The position numbers were made by a program, and so were the translations under genes. The notes under the pieces were generated by a model. That model saw only the letters and a program-made list of their open reading frames with translations, did no database searches and was not told where the DNA came from. Below, one piece after another: positions 51,526 to 59,538 of a stretch of DNA of 64,000 bases. How positions within the stretch are numbered: the stretch's first letter is position 1; each line of letters opens with the position of its first letter. This DNA is from Streptomyces sp. CB02366 (lineage in GTDB: Bacteria; Actinomycetota; Actinomycetes; Streptomycetales; Streptomycetaceae), in assembly GCF_001905905.1 (NCBI RefSeq), contig NZ_LIVT01000019.1, forward strand, positions 1 through 64,000, given 5' to 3'.

Positions 51526-52033
51526 TCAGCCGGCCTTCCGGGCAGTGGCCTGGTGGGCGGCGTCGTACGCCTCCTGGATTCGCTTGGGCACCATGCCCTG
51601 GTCGGCGACCTGGTGGCCGTGGGCGCGCGCCCACGGCCTGATCGCGGCGAGTTCTTCCCTGCTGCGGCTGCTGCCCGATCCCGTACGAGCAGCGGTGGGC
51701 CCGGCGGCCGTGGTGCGGGTGCGGGCCTTCACGATCCGCAGTTCCTCCTGCGCCCGTTCCAGTTCGGCCTTGGCCCGGGCGACTTTCTCTTCGGCTTCGC
51801 CTGCGCGGCTTCGGTGTTGCGGCGCTCGGTCAGCTCGCCCAGGTCGGCGGTGATGCGGGCGGCGTGGCTGCGGACGGCGGCGGCCGGGTGGGCGGTGGCC
51901 CAGTCCAGGAGTTCCTGCACGGGGTGGGAGGCGGGGAGCGGGGTGACGGGGACGTCGATGGCTTCGGTTGCCCGGGCCGGCGTTGCGGCTTCGGCGACGG
52001 GGACAGGTTTTGATCCAGTACAGGTGAGGCCAT
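51526..52033 (-). pseudogene. Lsr2-type nucleoid protein gene with frameshifts
   Basis: ATG 52033 follows AGGAGGGG. After MASPVLDQN the natural frame changes (VAEAATPARATEAIDVPVTP, VQELLDWATAHPAAAVRSHA, ITADLGELTERRNTEAAQ), and again near 51805 (AEEKVARAKAELERAQEELR). It ends in a clear Lsr2 DNA-binding domain, SREELAAIRPWARAHGHQVA then R-I-Q-E-A-Y. Two missing bases in total. Lsr2 proteins silence AT-rich foreign DNA; this long coiled-coil form is typical of plasmid-borne relatives. Functional only if the indels are sequencing errors. Confidence 0.72.
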
Positions 52034-52329
52034 GACCCCTCCTCTCTGGAGGGTGTTTTGTCTATCCGGTGCGCTTGTTCCGCCCTGGCGTGCAAAATCG
52101 CCGGCCGGAGGAAGAGACAGAAGGCAACCCGCAGCAGATGCCGCTCCCGGACGCCGGGCAACAGCAGGCATCCTCTCCTGTCGAGGAGCGTTTGATGCGC
52201 GCGTGCGCGAGCCCGTACGTAAATGGTGTGCGTTTCGTGGCCGTCTCTCCGATGCACTTCCTGAACGCCTGGTCGCGTAGCTGAGTGATAGAGCCGTCCG
52301 AGCCTCAAGGGCCGATCCGTGGAGGCTGG
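52034..52329. other. Spacer between the Lsr2-like gene and mscL
   Basis: About 300 bases without a supported gene. It contains the upstream region of the Lsr2-like gene and the region past the mscL stop; no clear terminator or promoter identified. Confidence 0.4.
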
Positions 52330-52773
52330 TTATCCAGCGCGCTGCGTCGCTTCCCCTGCCTGGGCGGGGACGACGGGCAGGGGGACGGTGCAGGACGCGC
52401 AGCGTCGGGCCTGGGCAGGGACGGGGCTGAGGCATTCGGGGCAGTCCCGCTTCGGGGCCTGGACATCCTGGTGCGGGGCGAGACGCTCGTGCAGCTTGTT
52501 GATGGGCAGCACGACCAAGAAGTACAGGGCGCTGGCCAGGAGGACGAAACTGATCGTCGCGTTGATGAAGGTGCCGTAGGGGAATTCGGTGGCGCCCACG
52601 GTGAAGGTTCTGCGGCTCATGTCCCCGCTGGCACCGGTGGCCAGTCCTACGAGAGGTGTTAGGAAGGCACCGACGAAGCCGTTCACTACGGCGGTGAACG
52701 CGGCCCCGATGACGATGCCGACGGCCAAGTCGACCACGTTGCCGCGCAGGATGAAGCTGCGGAAGCCCTTCAC
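52330..52773 (-). CDS. mscL: Large-conductance mechanosensitive channel with zinc-ribbon tail
   Basis: 147 aa, ATG 52773. Family start MKGFRSFILRGNVVDLAVGI, first membrane helix with the gating stretch VGIVIGAAFTAVVNGFV, periplasmic loop, second helix FINATISFVLLASALYFLVV. The usual cytoplasmic bundle is short and followed by C111-P-E-C114 ... C125-A-S-C128, a zinc-ribbon extension. The channel opens on membrane tension to release solutes in osmotic downshock. Presence on a mobile segment is unusual, as chromosomes normally carry the only copy. Confidence 0.92.
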   Translation of the reverse strand: MKGFRSFILRGNVVDLAVGIVIGAAFTAVVNGFVGAFLTPLVGLATGASGDMSRRTFTVGATEFPYGTFINATISFVLLASALYFLVVLPINKLHERLAPHQDVQAPKRDCPECLSPVPAQARRCASCTVPLPVVPAQAGEATQRAG

Positions 52774-52799
52774 CTTCTCACTCCTTGGGGATGTGACGT

Positions 52800-53756
52800 C
52801 TAGGGCATGTCCGGCGGATCATGTGACTTTCTGACTGGTCGCTCGTTGGTTGGGGCATGGGTCGGGAGGATCTGACGAATCGTGAGTGGTCGCTGCTGGA
52901 GCCGCATCTGCCTTCGCCGGGTGGCCGGGGCGGCCGGTGGAACGATCACCGGACCGTGCTCAACGGGATTCTGTTCCGGGTCCGCACCGGTGTTCCGTGG
53001 CGTGACCTGCCGGAACGCTATGGCTCGTGGAAGACCGTGTATGAACGGCATCGCCGCTGGTCGGCGGATGGTACCTGGGACCGGCTCCTGCAGGCGGTCC
53101 AGGCCGACGCCGACCTTGCCGGGCGGATCGACTGGTCGATGGTGGGCGTCGACTCGACGTCCTGCCGGGCCCATCAGCACGCGGCCGGCGCCCGCAGGGT
53201 CGGACCGCGGATCCCGAAAAAAGGACGAGGCCCCGGCACCACCGCCCCGATGAGGGACTCGGACGGTCCCGGGGCGGTCTGACCTCCAAGATCCACCTCG
53301 CCGGTGAAGGCGGCTGCCGCCCCATGGCTCTACTGATCACCCCAGGCCAGTGGGGTGACGCCCCGCAGATGATCGAGGTCCTGGACCGGATCCGGGTTCC
53401 CCGGCCGCTGGGCGGACGGCCCCGGACCAGGCCCGACCATGTCAGCGGCGACAAGGCTTACAGCTCACGCCGAAATCGCCGCTACCTGCGAAGACGGCGC
53501 ATCACACACACGATCCCCGAGCCGAAGGACCAGCGGGCCAACCGCCGGCGCAGAGGCAGCGCGGGCGGCAGACCTGCCGGCTTCGACCGCGAGCGCTACC
53601 GGCGCCGCAACGAGGTCGAGCGGACCATCAACCGGCTCAAGAACTCCCGCGCGGTCGCCACCCGTTACGACAAAAGGGCCTACGTCTTCCACGGCACCGT
53701 CACCGCAGCAGCAGTCCGCCTATGGCTCCGCCCATGATCCGCCGGACAGTGCCTAG
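52800..53756 (+). mobile_element. Complete IS5-superfamily element in a CTAG target
   Basis: CTAG at 52800-52803 and 53753-53756, with inverted ends GTCCGGCGGATCATG (near 52808, and complement near 53735), three mismatches over 23 bases. About 0.95 kb, one two-frame transposase. The remnant at 14346-14505 and the decayed copy at 5740-6235 belong to the same subgroup. Confidence 0.88.
52857..53737 (+). CDS. IS5-superfamily transposase, made by -1 frameshift on an A6 run
   Basis: ATG 52857: LTNREWSLLEPHLPSPGGRG, VPWRDLPERYGSWKTVYERH, MVGVDSTSCRAHQHAAGARR (first Asp). At 53217-53222 six A followed by GG allow a -1 shift into the frame G-L-G-R-S-R-G-G-L-T-S-K-I-H-L-A, GDKAYSSRRNRRYLRRR (second Asp), RRNEVERTINRLKNSRA (Glu), ending 53737. 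Full catalytic triad; apparently functional. Confidence 0.88.
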
Positions 53757-53777
53757 GGGCGGAAGCCAGCGGCGCTG

Positions 53778-54314
53778 TCACCCGCTGGCGGGCGTGGGGC
53801 CAGACAGCGTCGGCGCGTGGGGGCAGGGCGTGTCAGCTGTGATCGTGGGGATGCACATCCGGCGCAGGAGATCACGGGTGGTGCGCAGGCTCAGCGTGCT
53901 GCGCCAGGCGAGACCCGGGTGGCGGGAGCGCAGGTGCGAAAGAGCCCGGGTGCCCAGGCCGGTGCTGTGGAAGCGTTCGTCGATGGTGATGGTGGTGATG
54001 ACGCCTTGGGCGCAGTCGGTGCAGATCCGGTAGTGGACCCGGCCGACGACTTGGCGGATGTGGACGAGGAGCAGACATTCCTCGCCTGGCCCGGAGTGGT
54101 CGGGGATGTGCGTGGAGAGGAAGCCGATGGCCCGGTATGCGAGGAGTCGGCGACGCAGGCGGCCGGTGGGGCGGCCTCGGCGGGAGTGCTTGGCAGCGGC
54201 TGGGGCGGTCGACGGGGCCTGGGTCGTGGGGGACGGGCCGAACACGGTGGTCGTGGGACGCGCATGTTGTCCGGGCATGAGTTCCGTGTGCCCCACCCGG
54301 GGAGCGATACCCAC
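53778..54314 (-). CDS. GNAT-like N-acetyltransferase
   Basis: 178 aa (ATG 54314; ATG 54278 also possible). A Pro/Thr-rich start is followed by a compact domain: RICTDCAQGVITTITIDERF, S-T-G-L-G-T-R-A-L-S-H-L. The last piece is a plausible acetyl-CoA-binding (R/Q-x-x-G-x-G/A) loop in the form HSTGLGTRAL. Shorter than classical GNATs and lacking obvious substrate-binding parts. Target unknown. Next to an IS. Confidence 0.6.
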   Translation of the reverse strand: MGIAPRVGHTELMPGQHARPTTTVFGPSPTTQAPSTAPAAAKHSRRGRPTGRLRRRLLAYRAIGFLSTHIPDHSGPGEECLLLVHIRQVVGRVHYRICTDCAQGVITTITIDERFHSTGLGTRALSHLRSRHPGLAWRSTLSLRTTRDLLRRMCIPTITADTPCPHAPTLSGPTPASG

Positions 54315-54400
54315 TCCGGATGTCCGGGTCCTGCTGGTCGGCTCGTCTCTTGACTGCGGTGAGGTACTGCCGACGCGACTCGACGGCGAATGCCGGCTTT

Positions 54401-54835
54401 CTACCTGTGCCGGCGTTCGCCGTCGCGGTGCGGATTGAGGGAGGCGAGCTTGTTCCCGTACTGCTCGAGGTGGACGTCGGTTTCCCGCAGGGCCGGGTCC
54501 TGAAACGAGGCATGCAGCTCGGCCTGCTTCGAGACCCCGTTGGACAACAGTTTTGCCACCGCCATGGAGGGGATCCCGGCTGCCGCGGCCTTACGGCCCC
54601 ACCAGCCCCCACCCGTCGCCATGATCACGGCAGCCTCCCACCAGAGCTTGGTGTGCTCGGCCGCTTTCTCGACCGGCGGTAGCAACTGGCGGGCCCGGGC
54701 GGAGTCCCATGCGGCCATCCGTCGTGTTAGCCGATAATCACCGCTGCGCAGGGATGCCAGGAGTTCTATGCCTCGCCGCATGCCCGCTCGCGGCCGCGCC
54801 ACACGGTCCTCACTGGAGGCGACGGCGGTCTTCAT
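54401..54835 (-). CDS. PAP2-like phosphatase fragment fused to unrelated tail
   Basis: 144 aa from ATG 54835 (overlaps yihY by 26 bases). Residues 1-100 match the N-terminal region of Streptomyces PAP2/diacylglycerol-kinase-type proteins (LASLRSGDYRLTRRMAAWDS, VEKAAEHTKLWWEAAVIMAT, IPSMAVAKLLSNGVSKQ), where the active-site motif should come next. Instead it changes to AELHASFQDPALRETDVHLE and a basic end. So the catalytic KxxxxxxRP and S-G-H motifs are missing; it is a truncated or fused product. Confidence 0.65.
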   Translation of the reverse strand: MKTAVASSEDRVARPRAGMRRGIELLASLRSGDYRLTRRMAAWDSARARQLLPPVEKAAEHTKLWWEAAVIMATGGGWWGRKAAAAGIPSMAVAKLLSNGVSKQAELHASFQDPALRETDVHLEQYGNKLASLNPHRDGERRHR

Positions 54836-55850
54836 CACTCCACTTCCGCGTGTCCCGGGGCTCGACGTAGGGCTCCTCGTCTTCGGGGTGACCGCCGGCG
54901 ATGGCGCGCTGTCGGACCATCTCGGCGTCGAACTCCAGGCCGAGGAGGATCGCCAGGTTCGTGATCCACAGCCAGACCAGGAAGATGATGACGCCGGCGA
55001 GGGCGCCGTACGTCTTGTTGTACGAGCCGAAGTTCGCAACATAGAAGGCGAAACCGGCCGAGGCGATCATCCAGATCACCAGCGCCAGGAAACTTCCCGG
55101 GGTGACCCACTTGAACCCGCGGCCCTTGGCATTGGGCGCAGCCCAGTACAGGATCGCGATCATGATCGTCACCAGCAGGACGAGGACCGGCCACTTCGCA
55201 ATCGACCACACCGTGAGTGCCGTGTCACCGATGCCGAGGGCGGCTCCAGCCTGCCGGGCCAGCCCGCCGGTGAACACCACGATGAGGGCACTGACCACCG
55301 CGAGGATCATCAACGTGATCGTCAGCGCCAGCCGTAGGGGCAGCACCTTCCAGACCGGACGGCCCTCGGGCATGTCATAGACGGCGTTCGAAGCACGGAT
55401 GAACGCGGCGACGTACCCCGAGGCGGACCAGATCGCCGCCGCCAGACCGACGAGGGCCAGAATGGAGCCGACACCACTATTGCCCTGGAGCTGCTCCACC
55501 GCGTTGCTGATCACGTCACGTGCAGAGCCCGGGGTCAGCTTCTGCAGATTGTCCAGCACCTGCTTCGTCGCGGATTCACCCGCGATACCCAGCAGTGACA
55601 CCAGCACCAGAAGCGCCGGGAAGAGCGCCAACACCCCGTAATAGGTCAAGGCCGCGGCCCGGTCGGCCAGCTCGTCGTCCTTGAACTCCTTCAGCGTGCC
55701 GCGCAGCACCGCCATCCACGAGCGCGTCGGCAGCTGGGAAAGCCGATCCGGCGCCCGCTCCTCAACCTGCTCATCAGGGCCCACGCTGCCCGTCCCTCCC
55801 GCGCCGGGGTCGCAGTCCTCGCCGGGCTCTGGTTTCGGCATACGTGTCAT
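54810..55850 (-). CDS. YihY/BrkB-family membrane protein
   Basis: 346 aa from ATG 55850 (AGGT upstream). Acidic N-terminus, then LKEFKDDELADRAAALTYYG, the family signature, and six membrane segments (VLALFPALLVLVSLLGIAG, VGSILALVGLAAAIWSASGY, LALTITLMILAVVSALIVVF, VLVLLVTIMIAILYWAAPNA, FLALVIWMIASAGFAFYVAN, LAGVIIFLVWLWITNLAILL). The C-terminus is cytoplasmic and charged. Often annotated RNase BN by mistake; true role, possibly transport or lipid-related, is unknown. Cotranscribed with the PAP2-like gene, hinting at envelope function. Confidence 0.88.
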   Translation of the reverse strand: MTRMPKPEPGEDCDPGAGGTGSVGPDEQVEERAPDRLSQLPTRSWMAVLRGTLKEFKDDELADRAAALTYYGVLALFPALLVLVSLLGIAGESATKQVLDNLQKLTPGSARDVISNAVEQLQGNSGVGSILALVGLAAAIWSASGYVAAFIRASNAVYDMPEGRPVWKVLPLRLALTITLMILAVVSALIVVFTGGLARQAGAALGIGDTALTVWSIAKWPVLVLLVTIMIAILYWAAPNAKGRGFKWVTPGSFLALVIWMIASAGFAFYVANFGSYNKTYGALAGVIIFLVWLWITNLAILLGLEFDAEMVRQRAIAGGHPEDEEPYVEPRDTRKWSDEDRRRLQ

Positions 55851-55959
55851 ACCTGGCACCTTTCCGCTCGCACCCATCCCATGCACTGACCGGGAGGCCG
55901 GGCGGCCCGGGACCAGGACGAGCCCGCCTCCGGCGATCGAAGACGAGGCGGGCGCTGCC

Positions 55960-56200
55960 GCTGCCACCGGCGTCCTGCTGCGACGAGGGCAAGATCCTCG
56001 CCCACATGGGCATCCCGAAGATCCACTCCTTCCACATGATGCTGGCGTACTCACGCGACCCGTTTTCGACCGCGGGTACGACCACGACATCTACCGCAAC
56101 CAGGTCCGCCAACGCCGCATCGTGCCGGTCATCGTCCCCTGCGGCACCCTCCACGGCACCGGACGGGGAACCTACCGCCGGGCCGTCGAGCTCGGTACGA
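55960..56200 (+). pseudogene. Remnant of an IS5-type transposase plus unknown fragment
   Basis: 56060-56185 on the plus strand reads VFDRGYDHDIYRNQVRQRRI then V-P-V-I-V-P-C-G and H-G-T-G-R-G-T-Y-R-R-A-V-E, matching the stretch around the second catalytic Asp to the Glu of IS427-like transposases (compare DRGYDFDKYRR at 2220). Immediately before it another frame has DEGKILAHMGIPKIHSFHMM, origin unknown. No ends visible. Confidence 0.65.
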
Positions 56201-56373
56201 GGCAGAGCGTTCCATCGGGGTCGGTGAACCAGAAGCACCCACACAGCAAGATGTCCGGGGCGGTGGGGACAGGGTTGTCGTAGGTGCCGGTGTCGTTCAT
56301 CGGGCGGGGCGCCTTCCGGTAGGGAGGCCCGATGGCCGAGTCAGGGAGCTGCGGCCGCCAGGCCGTAGGGAGC

Positions 56374-56699
56374 TCAGGTCGCGTGGCGGTACTCGGTGGT
56401 CATGTCGTCCAAGGCGCGCAGCAGCCGGGCGGCGCGGTCGAGGAACGCCTGCGTCTGCGATCGGGGGCCGCCGTCGAGGTCGACGTCGAGGGCCTGGTCG
56501 AGGAGGCCGGCGGCATCGCCGAGCTGGTCGCCACCGGTGATCTGGGCCCGGTTGAGACGTTCTTCGGCCTCCCGGAGCTGGTCGATGAGGTCGGCCCCCG
56601 TCTCGGCGAGCGGTTCTGAGGTGAGGGAGGCGAGGGCCGTGGCGTGCTGGGTGATCAGACCGGCGCTCGGGACGGGGGCGTGGTGGTCGTGTTCGCCAT
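56374..56699 (-). pseudogene. Small helical protein gene with a one-base frameshift
   Basis: ATG 56699 opens M-A-N-T-T-T-T-P-P and meets a stop after 14 codons. Adding one base in the CCCCC run gives SAGLITQHATALASLTSEPL, IDQLREAEERLNRAQITGGD, LLDQALDVDLDGGPRSQTQA, LDRAARLLRALDDMTTEYRH and TGA at 56374-56376. Strongly natural, all-helical, about 107 aa. Typical of small proteins around plasmid replication/transfer regions. Possible homopolymer error. Confidence 0.6.
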
Positions 56700-56848
56700 A
56701 GCAGCAGGTTCCTTCTCTGCTCGTAGGTGAGGGGGGCGTCCTCGTCGGAGTTGAGGGGCCACTGCGTCCGTCCCGGGCCCGGTGGTTGCGGGTGCGGGGC
56801 GGCGCAGAGTGCGCTCAACTCAGTCGGGCTCCGGTGGCCGCTCGGTGA

Positions 56849-57247
56849 TCAGGAGGTGGTGGTCAGGGCGAGGGCGGTGACGACGAGGACCAGGACGTGC
56901 GCGGTCTGGTCGACGTGTGCGGCTCCGCCGTTCTGTGCCCAGGCCGTCTGGCGGGCGATGCGCATCCAGTGGGCGACGGGCCACCGGCGGTCGATGACCG
57001 CGTGGGTGCCTGCGATCCCGACGAGGGCGAGCAGTGCGGGCAGGACTCCGATGGGGAGGTCGAGGATGGTGGTGGCGGCGACCAGGGCGAGCGCGGTGGT
57101 GGCGGCGTGGGTTGCGGCGTGGGCCAGATTGGCTCGCCATCCGGCGGCGCACCGGTCGGACTTGTGCTTGGCCTGGTGGTCGGTTTGGAGCGGGTAGTCG
57201 GCGGCGAGGTGCGCGGCGTACAGCAGCACGAACAGCGATGCGAACAC
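56849..57247 (-). CDS. DUF3307-like membrane protein
   Basis: 132 aa, ATG 57247. MFASLFVLLYAAHLAADYPL then Q-T-D-H-Q-A-x-H-K, the conserved H..AD.PLQ..HQA..K pattern of DUF3307, followed by HAATHAATTALALVAATTIL, LPALLALVGIAGTHAVIDRR and a last helix (VLVLVVTALALTTTS). Four membrane segments. Frequent on Streptomyces plasmids and phages; role unknown. Confidence 0.8.
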   Translation of the reverse strand: MFASLFVLLYAAHLAADYPLQTDHQAKHKSDRCAAGWRANLAHAATHAATTALALVAATTILDLPIGVLPALLALVGIAGTHAVIDRRWPVAHWMRIARQTAWAQNGGAAHVDQTAHVLVLVVTALALTTTS

Positions 57248-57575
57248 GAGGATCTCCTTGGAGGGCCGTCACCGGTGCGGCTTCAGGTGCACGACCGGTG
57301 GCGGCGCTTCGTCGACCGGTGCCACTGCGGCGCGGCGCGCGTTCCGGGCGGCGGGGGGTCGTACGTACGGCAGGCGGTCGGCGTGAGAAGGGGGGCGCGG
57401 GCCGCAGTGGTCAGGGGGCCTGTCCGGTCCTCACCCCCGGGGTGAGGACCGGAGGTGAGGGCCAGGCAGGCGACCGGCGCAGTGGTGGTGCCGGGGAATG
57501 CGGTGCCCCGTCGGCAGAGGGCCGACGGGGCACGGTGTTGCGGTGGGCGGTCAACCGCCCAGAGGGGGGCGGGGG
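57248..57575. other. Intergenic region with two strong hairpins
   Basis: Between the DUF3307-like gene start and the stop of the next minus-strand gene. CCGGTCCTCACCCC and its complement (57424-57452) form an almost loop-free palindrome; GTGCCCCGTCGGC-AGAGG-GCCGACGGGGCAC (57503-57533) is a classic stem-loop. See the terminator entry. Confidence 0.55.
57503..57533 (-). terminator. Stem-loop downstream of the small-gene run
   Basis: Perfect 13-bp stem GTGCCCCGTCGGC / GCCGACGGGGCAC with loop AGAGG, 42 bases past the stop of the 37-aa gene, followed 50 bases later by a second palindrome. Likely double terminator for the minus-strand genes 58407-57576. Confidence 0.65.
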
Positions 57576-57689
57576 TCAGGCTCCGCCGTCCCGGCGGGCG
57601 GCGCGCGCGAGCTCTTCCGCGAGGGCCCGGCTGGCCCGCTCCTGCTCCTCGGCGGCCTTGCGGAGCTGCTCTGCGACGTCGTCGGACAT
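57576..57689 (-). CDS. 37-aa coiled-coil peptide
   Basis: ATG 57689, preceded by GAAGGGA. M-S-D-D-V-A-E-Q-L-R-K then EEQERASRALAEELARAARR: one amphipathic helix. The gene lies in a regular minus-strand series of small plasmid-type genes and is followed by two terminator-like hairpins. Function unknown. Confidence 0.6.
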   Translation of the reverse strand: MSDDVAEQLRKAAEEQERASRALAEELARAARRDGGA

Positions 57690-57786
57690 GGGGGGATCCC
57701 TTCGTTCGGGGGCGGCGGGTGCCGCCGGTGGTCCGGCAGTGGGGCGGGCGGCGGGGTCTTGGCGGTGGCGGCTGCCTGCCCGGGGG

Positions 57787-58164
57787 TCAGGAGTCGGGCC
57801 GCCCGAGGTAGCGCAGGCCCTGCTCGTACTTCCGGCGGATGCTCGACTGGGCGGTGGCGTCACCGCGTACGGCTTCCGCGATTCGCTTCCAGCCGACCTT
57901 GTACTGGTCGTGGAGCTCGACGGTCTGGGTAGCGGAGCGGCGGTCCAGGAGGCGGGCGGCCTCCGAGGTGCTGTAGGCGGCGGCCAGGGCCTGGGCCTCG
58001 GTGGTCCCCCGTTCCTGGAAGCGGGTACCGGCGATGGCTTCCAGGACGTGGGCCAGGCGGTCGGTCTCGACGAGTTTGGCGATGTGCCCTTGCGGGTCGT
58101 CGGTCTGCGGATCCCAGGTGATCTCCGCGCGGCCGCCGCCCGTCTTGGTCACGGTCACGCCCAT
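57787..58164 (-). CDS. Hypothetical protein with HTH-like C-terminus
   Basis: 125 aa, ATG 58164 (GGAGAG upstream). N-terminal beta strands (VTVTKTGGGRAEITWDPQT), helical middle (LVETDRLAHVLEAIAGTRFQ, S-T-S-E-A-A-R-L-L-D-R-R-S), and a C-terminus SIRRKYEQGLRYLGRP. The S-E-A-A-R-L-L and W-K-R-I-A-E-A-V-R-G parts could be DNA-binding helices. Family not recognised. Confidence 0.65.
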   Translation of the reverse strand: MGVTVTKTGGGRAEITWDPQTDDPQGHIAKLVETDRLAHVLEAIAGTRFQERGTTEAQALAAAYSTSEAARLLDRRSATQTVELHDQYKVGWKRIAEAVRGDATAQSSIRRKYEQGLRYLGRPDS

Positions 58165-58203
58165 GGTGCTCTCCGTCTCGTCGACTGTGTGATCGAAGAG
58201 ACG

Positions 58204-58407
58204 CTACTTCTTCTTCTTGGCGTCCTTGAGGGCGGCGATCACCCGGTCGGCCTGGGACTCGCCGAGGCGGCGGTCCGCCTCGCGCTGCTCGGCGCTCTTG
58301 CCGCCGACGTGGATGGTGCCGTGGAAGGTGCCGCCCGTGATGCCGGTGTTCTCGCCGCCGTAGTGGCCGCCGCTGACGGTGCTGTTGTCGCGTCGGAACC
58401 TGCCCAT
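58204..58407 (-). CDS. Small protein with Gly-rich GGxxxG repeats
   Basis: 67 aa from ATG 58407, GGAGG six bases upstream. STVSGGHYGGENTGITGGTF followed by H-G-T-I-H-V-G-G, i.e. regularly spaced Gly-Gly turns in short beta strands, then a charged helix (EQREADRRLGESQADRVIAA) with a poly-Lys end. Resembles the Gly-rich beta-repeat tails found on some actinomycete conflict-system proteins. Confidence 0.65.
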   Translation of the reverse strand: MGRFRRDNSTVSGGHYGGENTGITGGTFHGTIHVGGKSAEQREADRRLGESQADRVIAALKDAKKKK

Positions 58408-58511
58408 GGTGAACCTCCAGAACCTTAGGGTGCGCTTTGTGCACCCCTTCGTGTCCTCAGAATGGCACGGGGGGTGCGCAATGCGCAACCCTGGGGGCGG
58501 GCAGCTGCGGA

Positions 58512-58902
58512 CTACCCCTGGACCGGGGCGCCGACGGGTCGCGGAGCGGTGCGCCCGTGGTCCTCCGGACCGTCGGGGAAGCCGGGGAAGTCGCCCCATC
58601 CGCCACCGTCGCCGTGAGGGTGGTCGCAGCAGGGGCAGATGTTGTCCTGCCAGAGACGGCCGTCCTCCCACCACCGGTGCGCAAGGCCCCCCGCGGCGTC
58701 CATGCCGGTGCTGACGGCCCCGTAGAGGAACGCCGCCGACCACCCCCAGTGGGGGCGGTACTCGCCGGCGTAGGCGGCCAGGCCCATGAGAGCGAAGGGG
58801 AGTAGCCCGTACCAGGGGCGGTGAGCGCGCCCCAGCAGCCACTGCGAGGGGTCGGCGCACCGGCCTGCTGATCCGGCCCCAGAGGGTGTTTAGCCGGTCC
58901 AC
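58512..58902 (-). pseudogene. Membrane/zinc protein gene with a one-base frameshift
   Basis: GTG 58902 encodes D-R-L-N-T-L-W-G-R-I-S-R-P-V-R-R-P. Removing one C near 58850 restores SQWLLGRAHRPWYGLLPFAL then MGLAAYAGEYRPHWGWSAAF, GAVSTGMDAAGGLAHRWWED, NICPCCDHPHGDGG. A membrane-adjacent segment plus C-P-C-C...H zinc site. Natural length about 130 aa. The second part alone could start at 58787. Confidence 0.6.
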
Positions 58903-59005
58903 GGGGGCCTCCCAGCGGGGGTGCCCCGGCGGGGGCCGGGGCGCGCGGTGAGGTGGACGGGGGTATGCATGGGCGATGTCCTCTCGGGTCAGGGGGGCCG
59001 GCAGG

Positions 59006-59309
59006 TCAGGCGGCCAAGTGGTGCGTGGTCGGCGCGGTGGTGAGGAAGTAGGTGCCGGGGGAGGGTTCGTATCCCTGGGCGCAGGGGTCGCAGGAGCCCA
59101 CGGTGCGCAGGGGTAAGACAGCGGAAATAGCGTCGGCCACACGGACCGGGACATGTCTGGCGCTGGGCCATCGCCCTGTCGAGCGCGGCTTCCTTCGCCA
59201 GCGTCATCGGGAGCTTCGGCTTCGCCAGGTCGATCCGGTACAGCCACGCGAAGCGCTTGCCGCCGTGGCACTCGGTGCGGGCGACGGGCTCCTGGCCACC
59301 GGGGCGCAA
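59006..59309 (-). pseudogene. RRQRQ-type small zinc protein with frameshift
   Basis: FAWLYRIDLAKPKLPMTLAK, A-A-L-D-R-A-M-A-Q-R-Q-T-C-P-G-P-C-G-R-R-Y. After an extra C near 59113 the next frame gives L-R-T-V-G-S-C-D-P-C-A-Q-G-Y-E-P-S-P-G-T-Y and TGA at 59006-59008. Two CxxC/CxxxC pairs form a zinc ribbon. Proteins with this RQ-T-C-P..C ending are common on Streptomyces plasmids, function unknown. The start is uncertain (TTG 59309 or further upstream). Confidence 0.6.
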
Positions 59310-59538
59310 AGAGGGCGGGTTCGCAGATTCCCGAAGGGGTGCTGCGCCGAACCTGCCCGTCTGAGCGTTCAGGGCTGCTCTCGACGGACGGGTTGAGACG
59401 TCTGTCTAGGACGGTCCTCTTTGGCCCCACCATGACGGCCTCAGCTGGCCCCGGGCAGGAACGGTTTGAACTGGCCCCGCCCGGCTTCCAGGAGGCCCTG
59501 TCGACGTCAATGTCGGTGGGGACACCTATCTTTTACTC

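Noticed and set aside
58204-59433. 409-codon minus-strand frame as one protein
   Set aside because: Only its last 67 codons (from 58407) have a ribosome-binding site and natural composition; the upstream part crosses two other frameshifted genes.
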